A stretch of 5,820 bases of DNA from contig CAMNFW010000144.1 of the NCBI GenBank assembly GCA_946537565.1, positions 1 to 5,820 of the forward strand, in the 5' to 3' direction. Made by a program: the position numbers and the translations under genes. The first letter of the stretch is position 1; every line of letters begins with the position of its first letter. A model generated the notes under the pieces. It was not told the DNA's origin. It was given only the letters and a program-made list of their open reading frames with translations, and ran no database searches. The stretch comes from an uncultured Ruminococcus sp. (lineage in GTDB: Bacteria; Bacillota; Clostridia; Oscillospirales; Ruminococcaceae). Below are positions 1-5,638 of this stretch, piece by piece.

Positions 1-1010
1 AAAATGACAAAATCTTCTATACGCACACCGAACTTTCCGGCTATATATATTCCCGGCTCTACAGTAACTACAGCGCCTTCATTCAGTGGAAGCTTATAGT
101 TCGGCGAAGCATTGGGACGCTCATGTATTTCAAGTCCTACTCCATGACCAAGAGAATGACCAAAGCAGCTGCCATAACCGGCATCAGTGATTATATCCCT
201 TGCAATGCGATCAAGCTCCTGACCTGATATTCCTGGTCTTGCAGCACTTATTCCTGCATTCTGAGCTTCAAGCACAATGCTGTATACACGTTTCATTTCC
301 TCTGACGGTTCGCCCACACACACGGTTCTGGTCATGTCACTGTGATAGCCATTGTAAACTGCACCAAAATCCATTAGCACAAATTCTCCCTCCTGTACCT
401 TTCTGTCCGAAGGTACACCGTGCGGCATGGAGGTATTTGGACCAGATAGTGCTATTGTCTCGAACGAAAGATCCTCCGCACCGTTAAGAAACATTCTGTG
501 GTTTAACTCAAGGGCTATCTCTCGCTCTGTTATGCCGGGCTTTATCAGCTCCAGAACCTCAGCAAGCGCTGTTTCAGCTATTTCCTGGGCTTTTTTTATA
601 CATTCAAGTTCGTCTGCGGATTTCACCATTCTAAGGTCATTTATGCCATTGCTCAGTACGTCAGTATCTATTATTTCTATATCCTTAAAAAAGCTGCGTA
701 CCCGGTTCAGCTGGCTGACAGTCATAGTCTGAGACTCTATCGCCATATTCTCTGCACCGTGTTTTTTCAGAAGCTCTGCAATCTGCGGATAAAGCTTTTT
801 CTGTTCAATTACCTCAGCTGATGTCACAGCAGCTCTCGCCTTTTCAATGTAGCGGAAATCAATTATCAAATAGGCTTTATCCTTGAAAATCAGGACTGTT
901 CCGTCGGAAGACTTCATTCCTGTAAAATATCGCCTGTTGATATCAGATGTTATCATCGCACAGCTCACACCCTCCGGCAGCTGTGCAAATAGTTTTTCAT
1001 ATTTGTTCAT
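1..1010 (-). CDS. yqhT: M24 family Xaa-Pro aminopeptidase-like metallopeptidase (YqhT/PepP-like), C-terminus cut by window edge
   Basis: Cytosolic dinuclear-metal peptidase of the creatinase/prolidase-fold M24 family, expected to remove N-terminal residues ahead of proline or to split X-Pro peptides. I translated 336 codons; roughly the last 20 residues of a typical 355-residue protein lie outside the window. Residues 1-125 form the creatinase-type N-terminal domain, and the catalytic pita-bread domain starts near 130 (RMVKSADELE). All five metal ligands are visible: D214 (MDFGA), D225 (HSDMTRT), H289 (GHSLGHGVG), E318 (VEPGIY) and E332 (RIEDF). H197 (MPHG) and H296 (EIHE) match the substrate-side histidines, so the enzyme should be active. 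The ATG at 1010 is preceded at 4 bases by GAGGTG, which overlaps the aroQ stop codon; the gap to aroQ is 8 bases. In B. subtilis the order yqhS(aroQ)-yqhT-efp is the same, so efp is expected just beyond base 1. Exact substrate preference (aminopeptidase P versus prolidase) cannot be decided here. Confidence 0.93.
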   Translation of the reverse strand, partial: MNKYEKLFAQLPEGVSCAMITSDINRRYFTGMKSSDGTVLIFKDKAYLIIDFRYIEKARAAVTSAEVIEQKKLYPQIAELLKKHGAENMAIESQTMTVSQLNRVRSFFKDIEIIDTDVLSNGINDLRMVKSADELECIKKAQEIAETALAEVLELIKPGITEREIALELNHRMFLNGAEDLSFETIALSGPNTSMPHGVPSDRKVQEGEFVLMDFGAVYNGYHSDMTRTVCVGEPSEEMKRVYSIVLEAQNAGISAARPGISGQELDRIARDIITDAGYGSCFGHSLGHGVGLEIHERPNASPNYKLPLNEGAVVTVEPGIYIAGKFGVRIEDFVI

Positions 1011-1018
1011 ATTTCACC

Positions 1019-1450
1019 TCAAAGCTCAGCCATTGCCTGTACTGCCATATAATAACTAAGAAAGCCAAGTCCGCAGATGCTTCCCTTACATACAGGAGCG
1101 ATCACTGAATTTGAACGGAACTCTTCCCTTGCGTCAATATTGCTGATATGCACCTCAATGACCGGTATTTTTATGGCAGCAATTGCATCACGAATTGCAT
1201 AACTGTAGTGAGTATATGCTCCGGCATTGATTATAACACCGTCAAAACTTTTTCTTGCAGCGTGGAGCTTGTCGATAATTGCACCCTCATGGTTTGACTG
1301 AAATATCTCACATTCAAGTCCAAGTTTCTTTGCACGTTCAATGATATTCTCATTGAGCGTATCAATTCCGCTGCTGCCGTATACTCCCGGCTCACGTTCT
1401 CCAAGAAGATTAAGATTTGGTCCGTGTATTACAAGTATCTTTTTAATCAT
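1019..1450 (-). CDS. aroQ: 3-dehydroquinate dehydratase, type II
   Basis: Type II dehydroquinase, which converts 3-dehydroquinate to 3-dehydroshikimate by anti elimination of water, the third step of the shikimate pathway to aromatic amino acids. It works in the cytosol as a dodecamer in the family. The 143-residue length is typical (140-150). Family motifs appear in order: GPNLNLLGEREPGVYG at 10-25 with catalytic R19 and Y24 on the mobile lid loop, FQSNHEG at 50-56, INAGAYTHYSYAIRDA at 74-89 with N75 and H81, and VIEVHISNI at 97-105 with catalytic H101, followed by R112. The start at 1450 lies inside the end of yqeG: ATGATTAA is shared, giving an 8-base overlap. The Shine-Dalgarno AAGGAG sits in the last yqeG codons, 7 bases upstream, which points to translational coupling. 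No other shikimate genes are in the window, so it is detached from a dedicated aro operon, as is B. subtilis yqhS. Confidence 0.97.
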   Translation of the reverse strand: MIKKILVIHGPNLNLLGEREPGVYGSSGIDTLNENIIERAKKLGLECEIFQSNHEGAIIDKLHAARKSFDGVIINAGAYTHYSYAIRDAIAAIKIPVIEVHISNIDAREEFRSNSVIAPVCKGSICGLGFLSYYMAVQAMAEL

Positions 1451-1976
1451 TGTGCTGCTCCTTATCTATAAAGTTTTTTGGTAAAAATGGTTTTTCAAGC
1501 TTACGCTTAAAGAGTATGAAACGTTTTTCTTTTCCTTCCGGCGCTATTGGCTGCACAAATATTGCTTTCAGTCCGGAGTGATTTGCTCCCCAGATGTCTG
1601 TGAAAAGCTGGTCGCCCACTGCCGCAGCTCTATTACGGTCGATCCCCATTATCTCCAACGCCTTGTCATAACCGTAACGCAGAGGTTTCTTCCCATCAGG
1701 AACATATTCTATCCCCAGTTTTTCAGCCAGAGGCTTCACCCTTTCCGCCCGGTTATTGGAAACTATCACCAGCTTGATTCCGCTGCTCTTCATAAGCTCT
1801 ACCCATTCTGGTATTCCATCTCCCGGTGAGAGATTTTCGTCTGTAGTAAGTGTATTGTCAACGTCAAGTATAAGTCCTTCTATCTTATATTTTCTCAGAA
1901 ATTCCGGGGTAATTCCCGTTGTTCTTCTGAAAGCAAAATCCACCTGAGTGCCGGTGATCTTATGTTTAAAGCTCAT
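1443..1976 (-). CDS. yqeG: YqeG family HAD (subclass IIIA) phosphatase
   Basis: Small cytosolic phosphatase of the haloacid dehalogenase superfamily, YqeG family; its physiological substrate is not established to my knowledge. All four HAD motifs are present in the 177 residues: motif I DVDNTL at 38-43 with nucleophile D38 and acid/base D40, motif II VSNN at 72-75, motif III lysine in GKKP (K96/K97), and motif IV GDQLFTDIWGAN at 121-132 with metal ligands D122 and D127. There is no large cap domain, as expected for subclass III. A basic tail (KRFILFKRKLEKP, 151-163) follows the core. The ATG at 1976 is supported by AGGAG 8 bases upstream. It overlaps aroQ by 8 bases and lies 115 bases after rpsU, across that gene's terminator. 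Many Firmicutes carry yqeG beside aroE/yqeH; here it pairs with aroQ, so a shikimate-linked or translation-linked setting recurs, but function cannot be read from that. Confidence 0.93.
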   Translation of the reverse strand: MSFKHKITGTQVDFAFRRTTGITPEFLRKYKIEGLILDVDNTLTTDENLSPGDGIPEWVELMKSSGIKLVIVSNNRAERVKPLAEKLGIEYVPDGKKPLRYGYDKALEIMGIDRNRAAAVGDQLFTDIWGANHSGLKAIFVQPIAPEGKEKRFILFKRKLEKPFLPKNFIDKEQHND

Positions 1977-2040
1977 TATCTCAGCTCCTGTATGCCGGCA
2001 GTATAGATTTTATCTTGCCGCTTAGTTTTTTTCATAAATG
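1977..2040 (-). other. Intergenic stretch upstream of yqeG with no convincing promoter
   Basis: This gap separates the rpsU terminator from yqeG. Read on the minus strand it holds an A-rich run, the right arm of a long inverted repeat, and the yqeG Shine-Dalgarno. Possible -10 hexamers are TATACT (2000-2005) and TAAAAT (2007-2012), but the sequences 17 bases upstream (AAACTA and ATGAAA) are poor -35 boxes. yqeG-aroQ-peptidase transcription may therefore depend on incomplete termination after rpsU or on a weak -10-driven promoter here. Confidence 0.4.
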
Positions 2041-2091
2041 AAAAAGCGGACACAATGCCCGCTTTTATCAACATCTTATTAAGCCGCAAGA
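2013..2091. repeat. Long imperfect inverted repeat enclosing the rpsU terminator
   Basis: The 12-base arms 2013-2024 (TCTTGCCGCTTA) and 2080-2091 (TAAGCCGCAAGA) are reverse complements at 11 of 12 positions. On the minus-strand RNA this gives 6 pairs, one G-G mismatch and 5 pairs. The 5' arm begins directly after the rpsU stop codon. The repeat surrounds the terminator hairpin, and between hairpin and right arm there is also a short palindrome, 2028-2045 (TTTTTCAT / ATGAAAAA), that would pair the terminator U-tract with a downstream A-tract. The arms could fold only in transcripts that pass the terminator. Role unknown. Confidence 0.6.
2041..2066 (-). terminator. Intrinsic terminator after rpsU
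   Basis: On the minus-strand RNA the stem AAAAGCGGGC / GUCCGCUUUU forms 10 pairs (one G-U) around a 5-base loop AUUGU, with the 3' arm running into five U residues and then CAUUUAU. The stem base begins 25 bases after the rpsU stop codon. The GC-rich core and U-run fit rho-independent termination of the rpsU transcript. The U-run is short and soon interrupted by a C, so some read-through into yqeG is plausible. Confidence 0.85.
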
Positions 2092-2265
2092 TCAATACTT
2101 ACGCTTACGAGCTGCCTCAGACTTCTTCTTACGCTTAACTGAAGGCTTTTCGTAATGTTCTCTCTTACGAACCTCAGCAATAACGCCATCCTTTGCACAG
2201 GATCTCTTAAATCTCTTAAGAGCTGTGTCTAAAGATTCGTTTTTGCCAACACGAACTTCTGCCAT
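2092..2265 (-). CDS. rpsU: 30S ribosomal protein bS21
   Basis: Small-subunit ribosomal protein bS21, located on the 30S platform near the 3' end of 16S rRNA and the anti-Shine-Dalgarno, where it supports initiation. The gene encodes 57 residues, the usual size. The start [20 protein letters not shown] and the middle region [20 protein letters not shown] are characteristic, followed by a very basic tail rich in Lys and Arg ([14 protein letters not shown]). The ATG at 2265 has a strong purine-rich Shine-Dalgarno, GGGAGGG at 2274-2280, 8-9 bases upstream. It sits behind its own promoter and a leader of about 130 bases, and is followed closely by an intrinsic terminator, so it looks chiefly monocistronic. 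In B. subtilis rpsU pairs with yqeY; here the next gene is yqeG. Confidence 0.97.
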   Translation of the reverse strand: MAEVRVGKNESLDTALKRFKRSCAKDGVIAEVRKREHYEKPSVKRKKKSEAARKRKY

Positions 2266-2394
2266 TTATCTTTCCCTCCCTTGTTCAGAGGTTGCCCACA
2301 GGAAACCCCGGGCTTCTATACTAATCACTCCGAAGAGTGTCAGTCAGCTGTACCTCAAAAAAGCATAGCAGATACAAAACAATATAAAGAATAT
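2266..2394 (-). promoter_or_regulatory. Structured 5' leader of rpsU, candidate autoregulatory element
   Basis: The predicted leader RNA (start near 2394 inferred from the promoter) can fold into a three-way junction. P1 pairs GAGGU (2352-2356) with ACCUC (2288-2292). P2 is a 10-pair hairpin over 2320-2344 with a bulged A at 2325 and a cUUCGg tetraloop at 2331-2334. P3 pairs GCCC (2310-2313) with GGGC (2294-2297). The 3' strand of P1 can instead pair CCUC (2288-2291) with GAGG (2275-2278) of the ribosome binding site, so P1 and SD masking exclude each other. This resembles ribosomal protein leader logic, but the fold was made by eye from one sequence and no ligand is shown. I do not recognise it as a specific named family. 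Confidence 0.5.
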
Positions 2395-2400
2395 ATTATT

Positions 2401-2429
2401 ATTTTATCATAGAATTCAGCATATGTCAA
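2401..2429 (-). promoter_or_regulatory. Sigma-A type promoter of rpsU
   Basis: On the minus strand a perfect -35 box TTGACA (2424-2429) is followed by a 17-base spacer and the -10 box TAAAAT (2401-2406, 5 of 6 to consensus). TG one base upstream of the -10 gives an extended -10 (TGATAAAAT). An A-run just upstream of the -35 (2432-2438) resembles an UP element. Transcription should begin about 2394, giving a leader near 129 bases. The -35 box lies only 27 bases after the leuS stop codon. Confidence 0.85.
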
Positions 2430-2456
2430 GTCTTTTTTTCAAGATAAGAAATTTCG

Positions 2457-4862
2457 TTATTTTGCAACAATATTAACAAGTTTATTTGGTACATATATCT
2501 CCTTGAGTATATTCTTGCCCTCAATCGACTCCTTTACCTTTGGCTCTTCCTTTGCCTGAGCGATAACCTGATCCTTGTCAGCGTCAACTGCTATATTCAG
2601 CTTTGCTTTGAGCTTTCCGTTGACCTGAACTACGATCTCGATAGTCTCGTCCTTGCACAGTGCCTCGTCATAGGTTATCCAGCTCTGCTCGCTGAGTATC
2701 TTTCCGAAAACTGTGTAATATATCTCCTCAGATACATGAGGTGCAAAAGGATAAAGCATACAAGCAAATGCTCCCAGCTCCGCCTTGTTAATGCTGCCAA
2801 TGTTGTAGATCTCATTTATAAGAGCCATCATTGCTGCTATAGCAGTGTTGAACTTCATTGCTTCAATATCCTCTGTGACCTTCTTTATGGTCTTGTGGAA
2901 CTGTGAACGAAGCTTGTCACTGTACTCATCACCGTCAGTGAGTATATCCTGGAGATTCCATACTCTGTCCAGGAAACGCTTACAGCCCTTGATGCTGGAT
3001 TCGCTCCAGGGTGCTGCCTTTTCATAGTCTCCCATGAAGAGAACATAAAGTCTGAGTACGTCTGCGCCATATTCCTCAACTACATCATTCGGGTCAATAA
3101 CATTTCCTCTGGACTTTGACATTTTTTCACCGTCCGGTCCGAGGATAAGTCCCTGTGCAGTTCTCTTTGCATAAGGCTCAGATGTGGGTACAAGTCCAAG
3201 GTCATAGAGGAATTTATGCCAGAAACGGCTGTAGATCATATGTCTTGTAACGTGCTCCATTCCGCCGTTGTACCAGTCAACCGGCAGCCAGTATTTCAGC
3301 GCTTCCTGAGAAGCAAACTCGTTATCATTATTCGGGTCACAGTAACGGAGGAAATACCATGAAGAGCCTGCCCACTGAGGCATGGTATCTGTTTCTCTTC
3401 TTGCGTCCTTTCCGCACTTCGGACACTTGCACTTTACAAAGCTTTCAATCTTTGCCAGCGGACTCTCACCGTCTGTGCCAGGTTCAAAATTCTCAACCTC
3501 CGGCAGTTTCAGCGGAAGCTCATCATAAGGTACTGCTACCATTCCGCAGCTGTCACAATGTACGATCGGTATCGGTTCGCCCCAGTATCTCTGACGGTTG
3601 AATGCCCAGTCCTTCATCTTGTACTGAACACCCTTCTCGCCGCAGCCCAGCTTCTCCAGTATTTCCAGAGCCTTTGCTACTGCATCTTTTTTGTTGGTGA
3701 TACCGTTCAGCTCACCGGAATTTACAAGCTCGCCCTCTCCGGTATATGCTTCCTTTGTTATATCTCCGCCCTTGATGACTTCGATTATATCAATTCCGAA
3801 TTTCTTTGCAAATTCATAGTCACGGGTATCATGTGCAGGAACTGCCATGATTGCACCTGTGCCGTAACCCATCATTACATAGTCTGATATATATATTGGT
3901 ATCTCTTTGCCGGTGATAGGATTTATTGCGGTGAGGCCGTCGATCTTCACGCCAGTCTTGTCCTTTACCAGCTGTGTACGCTCAAATTCACTCTTCTTGG
4001 CACACTCCTCCCTGTACTTGTCCAGATCAGCTATATTCGCAATAGAATCTCTGTATTTCTGGATTATGGGATGCTCAGGTGCAATTACCATGAATGTTAC
4101 ACCATAGAGAGTGTCAGGGCGAGTGGTATAGATACGCAGCTTTTCGTCCTTGTCCTTGATAGTGAAATTAACAAAAGCACCGGTGGATTTACCTATCCAG
4201 TTTTCCTGCTGAAGCTTTACATTAGGCAGATAATCGACCTCTTCAAGTCCCTGGAGAAGCTTGTCTGCATACTCTGTTATACGGAGATACCAGACTTCTT
4301 TGGTCTTCTGGATTATATCGCTGTGACAGATATCACACTTTCCTCCCTGTGAATCTTCGTTGGAAAGCACTACCTTACAGCTCGGACAATAGTTTACAGC
4401 TGTCTTGTCACGGAATACAAGTCCGTTTTCAAACATCTTCAGGAATATCCACTGTGTCCATTTATAATAGCTCGCCTCAGTGGTGTCTATTACTCTTGAC
4501 CAGTCAAAGGAAAAGCCTACTGTTTTCAGCTGTCCGGTGAATTTTTCAATATTTCTGTCAGTAACTATACGGGGGTGGATATTCTCTTTGATAGCGGTAT
4601 TCTCCGTGGGAAGACCGTAAGCATCGAAACCAATGGGGAACATCACATTATAGCCCTCCATGCGGCGCTTTCTGCTTATAACTTCAAGTCCGGAATAAGC
4701 CTTGATGTGTCCGACGTGCATTCCATGTCCGGAGGGATAAGGAAATTCTACAAGTCCATAAAACTTCTTTTTGCTGTAGTCATCACTGGCTTTGAAGCAT
4801 TCATGCTCGTCCCAGTACTTCTGCCATTTCGTTTCAATGGTTCTGAAATCATATCTGCTCAT
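2457..4862 (-). CDS. leuS: Leucyl-tRNA synthetase
   Basis: Class I aminoacyl-tRNA synthetase that charges tRNA-Leu with leucine at the cost of ATP, in the cytosol. The 801 residues match the compact Bacillus type (about 804). Visible landmarks: HIGH-type motif PYPSGHGMHVGH at 41-52; a Cys4 zinc module C159/C162 and C176/C179; the CP1 editing domain with YTTRPDTLYG at 245-254 and GTGAIMAVPAHDTRDYEFA at 334-352, including D345, which removes mischarged amino acids; a second Cys set C436/C439 and C480/C483 (plus C478); WAGSSWYFLRYCDP at 497-510; KMSKS at 580-584; anticodon-binding helices from about 650 and a C-terminal beta domain (VVQVNGKLKAKL, 744-755). The leucine-specific insertion seen before KMSKS in E. 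coli is absent. The ATG at 4862 follows AAAGGA at about 10 bases. It lies 28 bases after the membrane protein gene, with no T-box, and has no intrinsic terminator behind it. Several motifs are divergent from textbook bacterial LeuRS. Confidence 0.98.
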   Translation of the reverse strand: MSRYDFRTIETKWQKYWDEHECFKASDDYSKKKFYGLVEFPYPSGHGMHVGHIKAYSGLEVISRKRRMEGYNVMFPIGFDAYGLPTENTAIKENIHPRIVTDRNIEKFTGQLKTVGFSFDWSRVIDTTEASYYKWTQWIFLKMFENGLVFRDKTAVNYCPSCKVVLSNEDSQGGKCDICHSDIIQKTKEVWYLRITEYADKLLQGLEEVDYLPNVKLQQENWIGKSTGAFVNFTIKDKDEKLRIYTTRPDTLYGVTFMVIAPEHPIIQKYRDSIANIADLDKYREECAKKSEFERTQLVKDKTGVKIDGLTAINPITGKEIPIYISDYVMMGYGTGAIMAVPAHDTRDYEFAKKFGIDIIEVIKGGDITKEAYTGEGELVNSGELNGITNKKDAVAKALEILEKLGCGEKGVQYKMKDWAFNRQRYWGEPIPIVHCDSCGMVAVPYDELPLKLPEVENFEPGTDGESPLAKIESFVKCKCPKCGKDARRETDTMPQWAGSSWYFLRYCDPNNDNEFASQEALKYWLPVDWYNGGMEHVTRHMIYSRFWHKFLYDLGLVPTSEPYAKRTAQGLILGPDGEKMSKSRGNVIDPNDVVEEYGADVLRLYVLFMGDYEKAAPWSESSIKGCKRFLDRVWNLQDILTDGDEYSDKLRSQFHKTIKKVTEDIEAMKFNTAIAAMMALINEIYNIGSINKAELGAFACMLYPFAPHVSEEIYYTVFGKILSEQSWITYDEALCKDETIEIVVQVNGKLKAKLNIAVDADKDQVIAQAKEEPKVKESIEGKNILKEIYVPNKLVNIVAK

Positions 4863-4890
4863 TTATTATCATTCCTTTTATATATTATCA

Positions 4891-5253
4891 TCATTTGCTG
4901 AAAATACTTTTCAAGTCAGTAAGGCTGTTGGTGAAATGCTTCTTTATAGAACCGTTTACGCAAAGCATCACCGCACAGAATATATCCGCCGCTCCTTCTA
5001 TTACATACAGCAGCGTTCCCGGCATATTCGTAAGATTATACTTGATGTACATCAGAACGATCACCACAAGCACCGCTGCTGCCACATAGTTGAAAAACTG
5101 TACCCCAACATACATCAGCAAGGCAAGAACTATTGCAATGATCAGGTCAAAAACATTCAGACCGCCTATGAAAGCATTTATTATCACCTTGATAATAAGA
5201 TACGCTCCCATTATCAGCACGAACATTCTTCCTTTTGCATCATTGGTTTTCAT
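4891..5253 (-). CDS. Small four-helix integral membrane protein, function unknown
   Basis: I do not recognise this 120-residue protein. Four hydrophobic segments are visible at about 10-28, 33-54, 57-71 and 80-100, separated by very short turns, so it should be a compact inner-membrane protein. A short charged N-terminus (MKTNDAKGR) and a basic C-terminal tail (SIKKHFTNSLTDLKSIFSK, 102-120) follow from the sequence; by the positive-inside rule both ends, and the K71 loop, would face or flank the cytosol. There are no catalytic motifs or signal peptide cleavage site. The ATG at 5253 is well supported: AAGGAG lies 7 bases upstream, inside the last codons of rsfS, and the rsfS stop codon is only 4 bases before the start, so translation is probably coupled. 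Leucine-rich hydrophobic composition prevents any family call by eye. Its place between rsfS and leuS suggests co-transcription rather than a shared function. Confidence 0.85.
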   Translation of the reverse strand: MKTNDAKGRMFVLIMGAYLIIKVIINAFIGGLNVFDLIIAIVLALLMYVGVQFFNYVAAAVLVVIVLMYIKYNLTNMPGTLLYVIEGAADIFCAVMLCVNGSIKKHFTNSLTDLKSIFSK

Positions 5254-5257
5254 ACTC

Positions 5258-5623
5258 TCACTCCTTCGTGATCATTCCGCTGATATCCACCTGTTCACCG
5301 TCTGCCCAAAGTCCCTCCAGCTTATAAAAGCTTCTTGTCTCCTTATAGAATACATGAACAATGATATCTCCGTAATCAAGAACTATCCAGGTATTTCCGG
5401 TGTCAGCTTCACGGCGCTCCGGCTCGATACCCTTCTGAGACATCTGGAATTCAACCTCGTCTGCCATTGTTCTTGCATGAGTATTACTGTTTCCGTTTAC
5501 TATAACGAAATAGTCTGCAAGTATAGTAAGATCGCCTATTTTTATTGCCTGTATATCCTCGCCCTTTCGTGAATCAAGGGTCCTTACGATCAGTTCAAGC
5601 TTTTCCTGTACGGTCATTTTCAT
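5258..5623 (-). CDS. rsfS: Ribosome silencing factor RsfS (Iojap family)
   Basis: RsfS binds uL14 on the 50S subunit and blocks its joining with 30S, lowering translation when nutrients are scarce. The 121-residue length fits the family (105-130). The sequence shows the Iojap/DUF143 pattern: LDSRKGEDIQAIKIGDLTILADYFVI over 16-41, GNSNTHARTMADEV at 44-57, TWIVLDYGDIIVHVF at 78-92, and the closing R97-SFYKLEGLWADGE block. The usual EG before the conserved Trp is replaced by ADTGN, a mild variation. The ATG at 5623 is preceded by the purine-rich AGGAAAGGAAG, placing it just ahead of a second in-frame ATG two codons later that has nearly the same context; the first is preferred slightly for SD spacing uncertain by two codons. 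It lies 15 bases after the upstream gene. The common order in Clostridia is nadD-yqeK-LCP-rsfS, which this matches on the visible side. Confidence 0.96.
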   Translation of the reverse strand: MKMTVQEKLELIVRTLDSRKGEDIQAIKIGDLTILADYFVIVNGNSNTHARTMADEVEFQMSQKGIEPERREADTGNTWIVLDYGDIIVHVFYKETRSFYKLEGLWADGEQVDISGMITKE

Positions 5624-5638
5624 CTTCCTTTCCTATCG

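Noticed and set aside
427..732. Plus-strand Ser-rich open frame of 101 codons
   Set aside because: It is antisense to the M24 peptidase, whose minus-strand frame keeps all metal ligands. Ser-rich content is typical of reverse-complement reading.
2000..2029. Possible promoter for yqeG (TATACT or TAAAAT as -10)
   Set aside because: No acceptable -35 hexamer lies 16-18 bases upstream of either. It was kept only as a weak possibility in the intergenic entry.
2430..2445. Repeat CTTGA-A-run-CTTGA as a possible leuS terminator
   Set aside because: The two CTTGA copies are direct, not inverted, repeats, so no hairpin forms. The A-run fits better as an upstream element of the rpsU promoter.
2885..3079. 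Minus-strand 64-codon frame inside leuS
   Set aside because: It is out of frame within the intact leuS reading frame, with no SD or recognisable product.
4792..5271. Plus-strand open frame of 159 codons
   Set aside because: It is antisense to the membrane protein gene and the ends of rsfS and leuS, lacks a good SD, and its translation is rich in His, Tyr and Ser with no recognisable motif. The minus-strand genes explain this region.
5090..5572. Plus-strand open frame of 160 codons
   Set aside because: It lies opposite rsfS and the membrane protein gene and shows no family motif. It is a shadow of well-supported coding sequence.
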